The position numbers were made by a program, and so were the translations under genes. 64,000 bases of DNA from Flammeovirgaceae bacterium (lineage in GTDB: Bacteria; Bacteroidota; Bacteroidia; Cytophagales; Cyclobacteriaceae): positions 186,001-250,000 of the forward strand of contig JAIYCV010000028.1 of assembly GCA_027487845.1 (NCBI GenBank), given 5' to 3'. The notes under the pieces are model-generated. The model searched no databases. It saw nothing but the letters and a program-made list of their open reading frames with translations, and was not told where the DNA came from. Shown here piece by piece: positions 53,084-61,902 of this stretch (positions within the stretch are counted from its first letter, which is position 1; every line of letters begins with the position of its first letter).

Positions 53084-53909
53084 TGGCCTTTACAGGATAA
53101 TACCCAGACGCTTTAATAATTCTCTTGCCTTCGTTACTATTTTCATACAGAAGGAAAGGTTTTATCTTGTTGTAGGATTCCTTCTTGTAATATTGAAATA
53201 ACGGGCGCTGAAAAAAATACTTTCCCTTGGCGATCATAGCGGAATCAAGTGGCGAAACAGGCGATTTGTTTTCGGGAGTATAAATGGATAGTGTTTTAAT
53301 TCCTTTGCTATTGCCGTTGGAAACATACCCCGCGCCAACATATCCTAACCCAGAATGATCGGCTCGGATGGCTTCTAATATCTGTGCGTTGCCACTCATT
53401 TGCTTGGCATAAGGAGTAAATTCAATACCTAATTTTTTCTTAATGAAATCATGCGTACCCGAATTGCTTTGCCTTCCGTAAATGTTAATAGGCAAATTCT
53501 TTTTTGTTAAAGTTAGCCAACTCTTTTGTTTGCCGCTTAGTAGATTAGATAAATCGCTCGTACTAATCGAATCAATGGGCAGGTCACTTGCCACAACAAA
53601 AGCGATAGCATCTTGTGCAAACACAAAAGAATCAATCGCGATCTTTCTGTTGACGAAAAGACTGATCTCGTTTTTCGTTATGCTGCGCGATGAATTGGCA
53701 ATATCAGCCGTGCCGTTTATCAAGGACGCGATTCCGAGCCCTGAACCACCACCTGAAATAGAAACAAATACTTCATTATCCACCTTTCGAAATGATTCTG
53801 CCAACAACACTACAAGGTTTACTTCTGTATCGGATCCTTTGATTTTAATAGTGGATGTATCTTGCGAGCAAGACAAGAGAAGGACAAAGCAAAAAAAGCC
53901 ATACTTCAT
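53067..53909 (-). CDS. pstS: Phosphate-binding periplasmic lipoprotein
   Basis: About 280 residues from the ATG at 53909. The signal is a short lipobox type (FFCFVLLLSCSQD), so it should be anchored to the membrane rather than free. Phosphate-binding segments are KGSDTEVNLVVLLAES, ISGGGSGLGIASLINGTADIANSSR and IYGRQSNSGTHDFI. It delivers phosphate to PstCA. A PhoB-type direct-repeat box upstream was looked for and not clearly found. Confidence 0.94.
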   Translation of the reverse strand: MKYGFFCFVLLLSCSQDTSTIKIKGSDTEVNLVVLLAESFRKVDNEVFVSISGGGSGLGIASLINGTADIANSSRSITKNEISLFVNRKIAIDSFVFAQDAIAFVVASDLPIDSISTSDLSNLLSGKQKSWLTLTKKNLPINIYGRQSNSGTHDFIKKKLGIEFTPYAKQMSGNAQILEAIRADHSGLGYVGAGYVSNGNSKGIKTLSIYTPENKSPVSPLDSAMIAKGKYFFQRPLFQYYKKESYNKIKPFLLYENSNEGKRIIKASGYYPVKAIEQHH

Positions 53910-54095
53910 TTTGTTTTGCGTTTTCAATGTCAAAAGTTAGCTGACCCAACGTTAAGATGGGCATTAAACAACATTATGTTTATGTTATCAATAGTCTTTT
54001 ATTGCTTTGGATAAGCTCATTAAAAGTAATGGGTTCTACATTTGGTAATTGTCTCAGTCAATTAGTGGTGGTTGACGTTGATTGAAAACGTGGGA

Positions 54096-54112
54096 GGTAA
54101 TGAAGCATTACC
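54096..54112 (-). repeat. Short hairpin between SOUL and pstS genes
   Basis: GGTAATG, three bases, CATTACC. It lies 31 bases after the SOUL gene stop on the minus strand. It lacks a T-run, so a terminator role is doubtful. Confidence 0.4.
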
Positions 54113-54142
54113 CATGACACCAGTGATTAGAATTTTCATAGC

Positions 54143-54739
54143 CTACTGCGGCCATTGAACACTTACAATAATCTCGTTTCGCCTTCCAAAGAATTGGTAG
54201 GGAGCGTTATAGCCGAGAAATCTAAAGTTTCCAAAATAGTGAATTTTGCTTGCCACCAGTGATTTTTCAAGCTTGGCTGAATACTCTTTTATATCTTCGT
54301 CAGAGGCATAACCACCAAACCTCACCACGGCCACGTACTCGTCCTTTGTGGTCTTTATAGCAATTGTTTTATCGTTGGGCTGAGGTAAATTGTCTTTTGT
54401 GTATGAAGAAGGCATTACAAAACTCATAGACGATAACGAATCGTTAATGTCCATGTGTACTGGCGATGTCATGGCGATACTTTTCTTTTCATTGTTACCA
54501 CCAAAAATATAGCCAGCTAATTTCCTAAAACCTGAACTTGCCAATTCCTTATAGGTTTTTGCTTTCGAAACAACCATAGCCATAGTGGTGGCTGGGTAGA
54601 AACGAATTTCAAAGCCCCTTTCTACATGAATCACTTTATAGGGTTGGGTTTCTGTTTTAGTAGTTGCCATAGAAGTAATTTTTTGAACACTTATGCCTGC
54701 CACAATAAAAATACCCAAAAACAGCAGTATCCTTTTCAA
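54143..54739 (-). CDS. SOUL family heme-binding protein
   Basis: 198 residues with an N-terminal membrane/signal helix (ILLFLGIFIVAGISV). The SOUL pattern is clear: VERGFEIRFYPATTMAMV, FRKLAGYIFGGNNEKKSIAMTSPVHMD, SFVMPSSYTKDNLPQPND, KDEYVAVVRFGGYASDEDIKEYSAKL and the final YNAPYQFFGRRNEIIVSV. Members bind heme or tetrapyrroles. Its start overlaps the upstream acidic-protein gene by four bases. Confidence 0.92.
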   Translation of the reverse strand: MKRILLFLGIFIVAGISVQKITSMATTKTETQPYKVIHVERGFEIRFYPATTMAMVVSKAKTYKELASSGFRKLAGYIFGGNNEKKSIAMTSPVHMDINDSLSSMSFVMPSSYTKDNLPQPNDKTIAIKTTKDEYVAVVRFGGYASDEDIKEYSAKLEKSLVASKIHYFGNFRFLGYNAPYQFFGRRNEIIVSVQWPQ

Positions 54740-55095
54740 TTTTCAATTTGTTTTTCATCGCCCGCTTCTTCCGCTAAGTCAACCTGATCATACCCACTAA
54801 GACTGTAAAAATTGTTTTCTTCATCTTCGCTGCCTATTGCTTCCATTTCATCGTCCAGTTCAACGCCCGGAATATCTAAGTCTTCGCCCGAGCGATCCTC
54901 TTCAAAGCTCTTTTCATTGGCTGTTTCCGATTTCTCATTAGCCTGCTTTGCCTCATTTATATTCTCCGGATCTATCTCTTGCATTTCGGTTGACTTATTG
55001 AAAATATCTTCGCTTGAGGGATACAGCGGATAGCCTGGAAAAAGATGTTGATCCCCAGAATCGATATGATGTGATTTTGATTTCGTGTTTCTCAT
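54736..55095 (-). CDS. Acidic, probably disordered protein
   Basis: 119 residues, very rich in Glu, Asp and Ser, with no hydrophobic segment. The N-terminal part reads QHLFPGYPLYPSSEDIFN with a following IDPENIN, a pattern common in unnamed Bacteroidota proteins. It is coupled to the SOUL gene by a four-base overlap, so the two are probably expressed together. Function unknown. Confidence 0.7.
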   Translation of the reverse strand: MRNTKSKSHHIDSGDQHLFPGYPLYPSSEDIFNKSTEMQEIDPENINEAKQANEKSETANEKSFEEDRSGEDLDIPGVELDDEMEAIGSEDEENNFYSLSGYDQVDLAEEAGDEKQIEN

Positions 55096-55235
55096 AATTT
55101 ATTGTAACAGAAAGCAAGTTGCACCTCCTTACTAATTGAAAGATTACATATCGGAACCTAAAAGTTGCAAGCTTTACAGATTAAACCTGCAAGCCATCCT
55201 TGTTTATTTCAGATTAGCTATTGAATATTAGGTTG

Positions 55236-55976
55236 CTAATTTTTTACGGGTTGCTCTGGCACAAACCACTCTTTCCATTTCGCAACATCAATACCCTTTA
55301 TGAGCAACCAAAGTGCGAGACCCAGTTCGGCAACCAGAGGCGGCACTAGTATGTAGGGCGTTAGTGCATTTGCCAATGCTGGAGAAAGCAGCATTGCAAA
55401 GCTGTTTGTAAGGTAACATAGACCAGCAACTTGTAATAAAACGCCAAGTATTTTTGGTAAAAAGTTCGACTTATAAATTAGTCTACCTTCCACCAAACAT
55501 ACCATCCCGAAGAAAATCAATCCAACACCAAAACCATAGTCGTGCAGTTTCATAAAAAGGTACGACACTACTTGCAGTTGATTCGGATCTACCGTTTTAA
55601 GATAGGCCGCATCGCCCAGCAAGAATAGCGGCATTAAAAGATTCAACTTGTTCGCCACCAACACCGCAGTTTGAATCATGTTAAAAAGAAGATTCATAAG
55701 AGCGAGATTTCGATTTACAGGCCTGAGCAGAACATAAAAAATCAACATTAAAGGGATATCGCAGAATTGCATGATAAGGTCAACACAAATACCCCAACGC
55801 CAGAGTTGAGGAAATGCTTTTAGGTTGGCAGCGGTAGCCACCACATCGCCATGCACAATTACTTTCCCGCGTACTACGAATTCGCCAAAAATACCAGCTG
55901 CTATAATGACTAGATAAATAACACCGCCTATGCGGGCGTACTTCACTGGAGAAAACTCGGGCATTGCACTTTTCAT
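55236..55976 (-). CDS. DUF4386 family membrane protein
   Basis: 246 residues (an alternative ATG at 55964 would remove four). About seven hydrophobic helices; YARIGGVIYLVIIAAGIFGEFVVRGKVIV and FGVGLIFFGMVCLVEGRLIYKSNFLPKILGVLLQVAGLCYL match DUF4386, of which another member is at 31543-32241. Function unknown. Confidence 0.85.
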   Translation of the reverse strand: MKSAMPEFSPVKYARIGGVIYLVIIAAGIFGEFVVRGKVIVHGDVVATAANLKAFPQLWRWGICVDLIMQFCDIPLMLIFYVLLRPVNRNLALMNLLFNMIQTAVLVANKLNLLMPLFLLGDAAYLKTVDPNQLQVVSYLFMKLHDYGFGVGLIFFGMVCLVEGRLIYKSNFLPKILGVLLQVAGLCYLTNSFAMLLSPALANALTPYILVPPLVAELGLALWLLIKGIDVAKWKEWFVPEQPVKN

Positions 55977-56052
55977 GAGCTAGGATAGTAGGTTGGCTAT
56001 AAAGATAACCGAAGCGTAGACGGAAAAGCAAATGATAAGTTACACGCTGTAA

Positions 56053-56096
56053 AACACGCCCGCAACACAACTGCAAAAAGGCAGTAGCAGCGTGTT
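56053..56096 (-). repeat. Imperfect hairpin after the YihY gene
   Basis: Outer arms AACACGC/GCGTGTT (56053-56059 and 56090-56096) and inner arms ACTGC/GCAGT (56070-56074 and 56081-56085). It lies 31 bases after the YihY stop codon on the minus strand and could be its terminator, though no strong T-run is seen. Confidence 0.4.
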
Positions 56097-56126
56097 AGTT
56101 ACTGCAATTTATGCGTCTCATCAAGA

Positions 56127-57041
56127 TTATAGCATTTTTGAGCTATTCTTCTCTTGCCTTTCAATAAACACTGCATTATTCTTTGGCACTACATTTCCGC
56201 CATGGTGAATCGTATAAAACTTGGTAAAAGATGCACCAAAATATAAGATGATGGACGAATAGTAAACCCATAGCAAGATGATAATGATGGATGCAGTTGT
56301 GCCGTAAATTACATCGATGTTGGAGTAGCCTACGTAGGCACTGATCACTAATTTGCCTCCGGTAAATAGAATGGCAGTAACGAGCCCTCCAACGAAGGCA
56401 TCTCTCCATCGAATAATGGCATCCGGCAATATCTTATAAATAAAAGCAAACATAAAAGAAGTAAGAAGCAACATAAAGACGACATTCAAAAAATAAAATA
56501 AATAGATAATGCCATCAGTAAAATATAGTTTTAATTGGTCGCTTAAGAGATCGAAGAGTGCGTTGCCCAATAGAGAGACAAAAAGAAGAAAGCCAAAAGC
56601 AGCAATCAATGAAAAAGAAAGAAGCCGATTGACGATGAGTTTAACCCAGTTCTGCTTGGGCTTTGCCTTAATACACCATAAATAATTAATTGAATCTTGT
56701 ATCTCAGTAAAAACACCAGAAGCACCAATAATCAGAATCACCGATCCAATGATAACTCCGCCTCTGCTGTGCTGTGATAATTTTATGTTTTTTATAATAA
56801 GCTGAATTTGCCTAGCTGCATCACTGCCCACTAACCCATTGATTTGATGATAGACTTTTCCTTCCACGGCATCCACGCCAAAAAATATTCCAGCTACCGA
56901 AATAATAATAATGAGCATGGGTGCTATCGAAAAGATAGTATAGTATGAGAGCGATGCACTCAATCGCAGCGAGTTATCGTCAACAAATTCATTAAATGAA
57001 AGTTTGATTAGCTTCCAAAAATCCTGTAAAGTTTTAGACAA
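56127..57041 (-). CDS. YihY/BrkB family inner-membrane protein
   Basis: 304 residues with six membrane helices. LRLSASLSYYTIFSIAPMLIIIISVAGIFFG and RWRDAFVGGLVTAILFTGGKLVISAYVGYSNID with YGTTASIIIILLWVYYSSIILYFGASFTKFY are the standard YihY motifs. The family was once called ribonuclease BN by mistake; its role is unknown. Confidence 0.93.
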   Translation of the reverse strand: MSKTLQDFWKLIKLSFNEFVDDNSLRLSASLSYYTIFSIAPMLIIIISVAGIFFGVDAVEGKVYHQINGLVGSDAARQIQLIIKNIKLSQHSRGGVIIGSVILIIGASGVFTEIQDSINYLWCIKAKPKQNWVKLIVNRLLSFSLIAAFGFLLFVSLLGNALFDLLSDQLKLYFTDGIIYLFYFLNVVFMLLLTSFMFAFIYKILPDAIIRWRDAFVGGLVTAILFTGGKLVISAYVGYSNIDVIYGTTASIIIILLWVYYSSIILYFGASFTKFYTIHHGGNVVPKNNAVFIERQEKNSSKML

Positions 57042-57127
57042 GCGCGATTCAAGTTAGATTGGTAATAACAGTTATTAATACTTCGCCTCTTGCCAATGAA
57101 TTAGAAAATCTACCTAAAAACCGATAC

Positions 57128-57568
57128 TTAATTGTTGATTTTAATAATCGGATCTAACGTGATTTTTGTTTTTAATGAATTCGCGATCGCACAGGAATTC
57201 TCGCTCATCTCCAGTACTCGCTTTGCTCTTGCCTCGTTTTGTGTTGGTGGAATGACAAGGGTTGGCTTTAAAATAATTTCAGTCACCGAAAACTTCCCTT
57301 CTACCTTATCGATTTTTGCAACGGCATTACTTTCAAAACTGATAAATTCAAATTTCGAATTGGCTGCTACCAACAAGAAAGTTGACATTAGACACGAGTT
57401 CACAGCGGCAACAAATAAATGTTCCGGTGTCCATTTCTCTTTTATGCCATTTGGAAATTCAGGCGGTGTTACCACTTCAATTTTACTTGTAATGACAGGC
57501 GAACTTAAGGTACCTTGTGTAACTGAATTCCAAAGAAGATTAACTTCGTAGTAATGTTCTTCATTCAT
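57128..57568 (-). CDS. OsmC family protein
   Basis: 146 residues. The two redox cysteines expected of OsmC/Ohr peroxidases are in AAVNSCLMSTFLLVA (about residue 58) and ENSCAIANSLKTKI (about residue 126), and PPEFPNGIKEKWTPEHLFVAA is the family's N-terminal signature. It probably reduces organic hydroperoxides with thiols; a repair or storage role is also known. Monocistronic. Confidence 0.88.
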   Translation of the reverse strand: MNEEHYYEVNLLWNSVTQGTLSSPVITSKIEVVTPPEFPNGIKEKWTPEHLFVAAVNSCLMSTFLLVAANSKFEFISFESNAVAKIDKVEGKFSVTEIILKPTLVIPPTQNEARAKRVLEMSENSCAIANSLKTKITLDPIIKINN

Positions 57569-57661
57569 ATTATTATTCTGATTTAGCAGTTTTTTGAATC
57601 ATTGAACAACCCTCACTTTCAATAAAAATTTATTTATGTTGTCGATTAAGCCATCGAAAGA

Positions 57662-59044
57662 CTAAAAAGGATCGCTTAATTCACTTACACGTATTAGTTT
57701 GTTGTTCACAAATTCATCGATGCCTAATTCAGAAAGTTCTCTGCCATAACCAGAGGCTTTTGTTCCTCCGAAAGGAAGATCGGCTTGTGTCCATGTGGGG
57801 TGATTAATGAAAACCATGCCAGTATCAATTTGATTTGCCACCCGCTTACCTCTTTCGATATCTTGTGTAAATACAGAACCTCCTAAGCCAAACGGAGAAT
57901 CGTTGGCTAAATCGATCGCCTCTTGTTCGTTCTTCACTTTAAAAAACAATGCCACAGGTCCAAAAAATTCCTCATAAAAAACAGGGTTACCTGGTTTCAC
58001 ATCGGTAAGCAGAGTAGTCTGCATATATGCACCTTCGCGATCTACGCGTTTACCACCCAGTAAAACTTTCGCACCGCCTTCAACGGCTCTTTTCACTTGG
58101 TCGGCAATCTTAACAGCCGCTGCTTCTGTGCTGAGTGGCCCTAACTGCGTTTTTTCTTCGGTGGGATCCCCTACAATTATTTCAGCCAATTTATTCTTGA
58201 ATTTCTCAAGGAATTTATCCGCAATACTTTCCACCGCTATAAAACGCTTAGATGCCACACAGCACTGCCCATTATTGTTGATTCTACCAACAACAGCCCA
58301 CTCCACGGCTTTATCAATGTCCGCATCTTCCAGTATAATAAACGCATCGCTGCCGCCTAATTCCAACACTGATTTTTTCACATGCTTGCCCGCTTCTGCT
58401 GCCACACTTGCACCCGCAACTTCACTACCCGTAAGCGACACCCCTCTAATTCTTTTGTCCGCCATCATCTCGCTCAGTCGGTCATGCGATACTAATAAAT
58501 TGGTATAGAGTCCAAGCGGTGCGCCAGCTTCTGTAAATAGTTCTTCGATGGCAATAGCGCATTGAGGCACATTGGCAGCATGTTTGATCAGCACGGTATT
58601 GCCGACCATGATGTTGGGTGCTGCAAATCTTGCCACTTGATAGAAGGGAAAATTCCAAGGTTGAATGCCTAGCAGAACACCCACTGGGCTGTATCGGATA
58701 AGTGCTTTACCGTGGACAGGGTTTAATACTTTATCTGCTAAAAATCCTTTTGCGTTTTTCGCATAGTAGTCAAATATCTCGGCACTTAATTTTATCTCAC
58801 CTTCTGCGTGCGATAAAAGTTTTCCCATCTCTAATGTAATCAGTTGAGCGAGTACCTTCTTTTTAGCACGTAACAAACCAGCTACTGTGTACAATAGTTG
58901 CGAGCGTTCTTTGTAATCTGTTTTCTTCCAGTCGCCAAAAGCAGTTGCAGCATTTTCTAGTGCCTTATTAACAACGGCAGGAGTCATCTCATCGAAGGTT
59001 TTTACAAGTTTATTTGTAGCAGGATTGATTGTTTGAAATGTCAT
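57662..59044 (-). CDS. NAD(P)-dependent succinate-semialdehyde-type aldehyde dehydrogenase
   Basis: 460 residues. GVLLGIQPWNFPFYQ, SLTGSEVAGASVAAEAGKHVKKSVLELGGSDAFII (general-base Glu) and NNNGQCCVASKRFI (catalytic Cys) are the standard ALDH motifs; PVFYEEFFGPVALFF and LPFGGTKASGYGRELSELG are near the C-terminus. The GSDAFII form is typical of the short succinate-semialdehyde dehydrogenases of Bacteroidota, but the substrate is not proven by sequence. Confidence 0.9.
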   Translation of the reverse strand: MTFQTINPATNKLVKTFDEMTPAVVNKALENAATAFGDWKKTDYKERSQLLYTVAGLLRAKKKVLAQLITLEMGKLLSHAEGEIKLSAEIFDYYAKNAKGFLADKVLNPVHGKALIRYSPVGVLLGIQPWNFPFYQVARFAAPNIMVGNTVLIKHAANVPQCAIAIEELFTEAGAPLGLYTNLLVSHDRLSEMMADKRIRGVSLTGSEVAGASVAAEAGKHVKKSVLELGGSDAFIILEDADIDKAVEWAVVGRINNNGQCCVASKRFIAVESIADKFLEKFKNKLAEIIVGDPTEEKTQLGPLSTEAAAVKIADQVKRAVEGGAKVLLGGKRVDREGAYMQTTLLTDVKPGNPVFYEEFFGPVALFFKVKNEQEAIDLANDSPFGLGGSVFTQDIERGKRVANQIDTGMVFINHPTWTQADLPFGGTKASGYGRELSELGIDEFVNNKLIRVSELSDPF

Positions 59045-59159
59045 AAGTAAGTGATTGTTTAAAAAGTCTTTTTATTAAATATCAAATTCTATAGTGTATA
59101 AATGAATTGTTATTCCAAAGGGAAATCAAAGCTCTCGGTTGGTCTTGAAACTAGGCACG

Positions 59160-59846
59160 TTACTTTTCTCCCTTAAGCGTTTTTAAAAGCAACTTTGCAA
59201 CCGCTTCAGAGGATGCCGGATTTTGTCCAGTGATTAGTAGCCCATCCTGCTTCACATAAGATGTCCAATCAGCACCTTTTGTATAGTGTGCACCGTGTTT
59301 TTTAAGTTCGTCTTCCAATAAAAAGGGAACAACGTTGGTAAGTTTAGCGCCCTCCTCTTCCGTGTTTGAAAAACCCGTTAGATTCTTTCCTTTTACAAGA
59401 GGTTCGCCATTCAGTGCTTTTGCGTTAACAAGTGCAGCAGGGGCGTGGCACACGAAGGCGATTGGCTTTTGATTATTGTAAAACTCCTCAATTAACTTAA
59501 TCGAAGTTTTATCGGTTGCCAAGTCCCATAAGGGTCCGTGTCCGCCTGGATAAAAAACAGCATCATAATCGGATTGATTTACATCCGCCAATCTTGATGA
59601 ATTCGCCACTTTATCAATCACGGCATTATCCAAATAGAATCGTTTTGTGGAAGGCGTCTGTGCGTCTGCTAGCTCACTTTTTGGGTCAACCGGAGGTTGC
59701 CCACCGCTGGGAGATGCAATGGTAATAACTGCTCCCGCGTCTGCCAACGCATAATAGGGCGTAGCAAATTCCTCTATCCAAAAACCAGTTTTTTCTCCCG
59801 TATTACCAAGCGCACTATGGGATGTTAAGACAATTAAGATTTTCAT
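59160..59846 (-). CDS. DJ-1/PfpI superfamily glyoxalase III-like protein (Hsp31 type)
   Basis: 228 residues. The nucleophile elbow is IAFVCHAPAALV (Cys about residue 126), and YDAVFYPGGHGPLWDLA carries the preceding acidic residue region. KTGFWIEEFATPYYALADAGA at the N-terminus is the Hsp31 pattern. Such proteins convert methylglyoxal to lactate without glutathione or act as chaperones. The NADPH reductase gene lies 24 bases upstream in the same direction. Confidence 0.88.
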   Translation of the reverse strand: MKILIVLTSHSALGNTGEKTGFWIEEFATPYYALADAGAVITIASPSGGQPPVDPKSELADAQTPSTKRFYLDNAVIDKVANSSRLADVNQSDYDAVFYPGGHGPLWDLATDKTSIKLIEEFYNNQKPIAFVCHAPAALVNAKALNGEPLVKGKNLTGFSNTEEEGAKLTNVVPFLLEDELKKHGAHYTKGADWTSYVKQDGLLITGQNPASSEAVAKLLLKTLKGEK

Positions 59847-59870
59847 TTTATTTTATTTTTAGTGTGACTA

Positions 59871-60869
59871 TTAAACTTTGACAATCATTTTCCCTTCGTT
59901 CTTACCTTCAAACAAATCAATAAACGCCTGAGGGATGGCATCAAATCCTTCCACTACTGTTTCGCTATATTTTAACTTTTTATCTTGAAGCCAAAGAGCA
60001 AGTTGTGCTCTGGCTGCGGGGAATTGCGCTGCAAAATCACCTACTATAAATCCGCGCATCGTAGCGCTCTTCGTTAAAATAATAGGCTGCAAACGAGGAC
60101 CTAGCGAAGCGGTGGTGTCATTATAAAGTGAGATGGCACCGCACACGGGTAATCTTGCGAATTTATTTATGTTGGCTAAAACAGCATCCGAAATAGCGCC
60201 ACCAACATTGTCAAAGTAGATGTCCACTCCGTTGGGGCACGCATTCTTAATTGCCGTCTTTAAATCTGGGGTTGTTTTGTAGTTAATGGCATAATTGAAC
60301 CGAAACTTCGATTTAAGGAGGGCTACTTTTTCATCGGACCCAGTAATTCCCACTACTTTACATCCTAGTATTTTACCAATCTGCCCGACAATTGTTCCCA
60401 CTGCTCCGGCAGCACCTGATACTACAAGTGTTTCATCCTCTTTCGGCAAACCGATTTCAGTTAGCCCCAAGTATGCTGTAAGACCAGTCATTCCTAAAAC
60501 CCCTAAATACGGGGTGAGATTAGCTTCGTTTTCATTTACCTTGAGTAGACCCTCTCCATTAGAAATCTGATATTCTTTCCAATCTAAATTACCCGATACG
60601 AATTCACCTTTCTTAAATGCTTCGAGTTTACTTTCTGTTACTTCGGCAATTATTCCAGATTGTATTGGTTTGTTTAACTCGAATGGTGGGACGTACGATT
60701 TAGAATCATTCATCCTACCTCGTAAATAGGGATCCACAGAGACATAGCGTGTTTTCAATAGCATCTCACCATTCTCAATCGCTGCTATCTCTTCATAAAC
60801 AGTTTTGAAATCATCTAATGTTGGTTTGCCGATAGGTCGTTTATTTAATAGAATGACTTTGTTTTTCAT
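59871..60869 (-). CDS. NADP-dependent medium-chain reductase (alkenal/prostaglandin reductase type)
   Basis: 332 residues, zinc-free MDR. YVSVDPYLRGRMNDSKSYVPPFEL is the leukotriene-B4/alkenal reductase signature; LGVLGMTGLTAYLGLTEIG and the nucleotide fold VSGAAGAVGTIVGQIGKILGCKVVGITGS follow, with DIYFDNVGGAISDAVLANI. It likely reduces alpha,beta-unsaturated carbonyls. With the DJ-1-type gene it may form a carbonyl-detoxification pair. Confidence 0.93.
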   Translation of the reverse strand: MKNKVILLNKRPIGKPTLDDFKTVYEEIAAIENGEMLLKTRYVSVDPYLRGRMNDSKSYVPPFELNKPIQSGIIAEVTESKLEAFKKGEFVSGNLDWKEYQISNGEGLLKVNENEANLTPYLGVLGMTGLTAYLGLTEIGLPKEDETLVVSGAAGAVGTIVGQIGKILGCKVVGITGSDEKVALLKSKFRFNYAINYKTTPDLKTAIKNACPNGVDIYFDNVGGAISDAVLANINKFARLPVCGAISLYNDTTASLGPRLQPIILTKSATMRGFIVGDFAAQFPAARAQLALWLQDKKLKYSETVVEGFDAIPQAFIDLFEGKNEGKMIVKV

Positions 60870-60973
60870 CTGCGTTATTCTTGATTAGGACATTTGAATT
60901 GATTCTGTTACTTTTCTAGTTTAACTACTTTGAACTTCCCTTTGCGGCTTGCATAGTGAATGGGTTGAAAATT

Positions 60974-61891
60974 TTAAAGTGTCCACGTCACTCCGATATT
61001 TATGTCTACGCCACTTAGATTCACTTTTTGAGTTGGCAATGTGTGCGGTTGGGTTAAATCAACAACGCCATTAGTCGACTGTTCGAATTCATCGGAAAAC
61101 GTGAAACTCTTTTTATATTCGGGTAAGTCTGAAAGCTGTTGGCCGGGTACCATTGTAGTGGCACCATCGGAATCGAGCGAAGTAGTATATTCAGTTATCC
61201 GCGCATTCTTACTTCCAATTGAAAAGCTCTTAAACTCAGCTTCTACAAATACACCACACTCTTTTGTTATGTGAAATTGCATTCCCGCGGCACCAAGAAC
61301 GCCTACACTAAAATTTGATTTCACTTCCGATTTCGCTCGAACGGAAAGTGCTGCACCTCCGTCACCAGCGGTTGGTTGGTCTACATAAGTATCAATCCAT
61401 AGAGAACCGCCTAAGGTGAATATAGCTCCCGCCCTTATATATGGGTCAAATTTTCTATTATTCGCGCGAATTACAAACGTGGGTGAAAGTTCAACACCAC
61501 GCAAGTAGCAGTTCTCAACCTGTGATGTCAACCCGCTGTTAAACTTACCTATTGTTATTGTATTGCCTTTAAAGTAGTTTACGGCAAGTTCTACGGCAAG
61601 ATGATCGGTAAACGTATACCCACCAGCTACTCCTATCTTATAACCTGTGCCTATTGATCCATACAATGATCTAATGGTAGTCGTCCTTCCATCAGCGCTG
61701 ATTGAAATGTCAGTAGACGGCTGTATTAGTGTTAGGCCATTTGGATCGGCATTGTTATAAGCAGTACTTGCTGAACTAAAAATATAGCCTTCCACGGCTT
61801 TGATATAAAATTTCTGGGCATTAACAATGCCCATAGAACTTATACAAATGATTACTACTCCAGCTAAAGAGACAATTCTTTTTGAATACAT
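60974..61891 (-). CDS. Outer-membrane beta-barrel protein
   Basis: About 305 residues from the ATG at 61891. The signal peptide ends GIVNAQ. Alternating hydrophobic strands (GTGYKIGVAGGYTFTDHLAVELAVNYFKG, NFSVGVLGAAGMQFHITKECGVFVEAEFKSF) and a C-terminal GVDINIGVTWTL ending in an aromatic-rich strand fit an OmpA/OmpW-like barrel. No OmpA C-domain. It begins 11 bases after the stop of the nitroreductase-like gene. Confidence 0.82.
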   Translation of the reverse strand: MYSKRIVSLAGVVIICISSMGIVNAQKFYIKAVEGYIFSSASTAYNNADPNGLTLIQPSTDISISADGRTTTIRSLYGSIGTGYKIGVAGGYTFTDHLAVELAVNYFKGNTITIGKFNSGLTSQVENCYLRGVELSPTFVIRANNRKFDPYIRAGAIFTLGGSLWIDTYVDQPTAGDGGAALSVRAKSEVKSNFSVGVLGAAGMQFHITKECGVFVEAEFKSFSIGSKNARITEYTTSLDSDGATTMVPGQQLSDLPEYKKSFTFSDEFEQSTNGVVDLTQPHTLPTQKVNLSGVDINIGVTWTL

Positions 61892-61902
61892 AACGCTACC
61901 AT

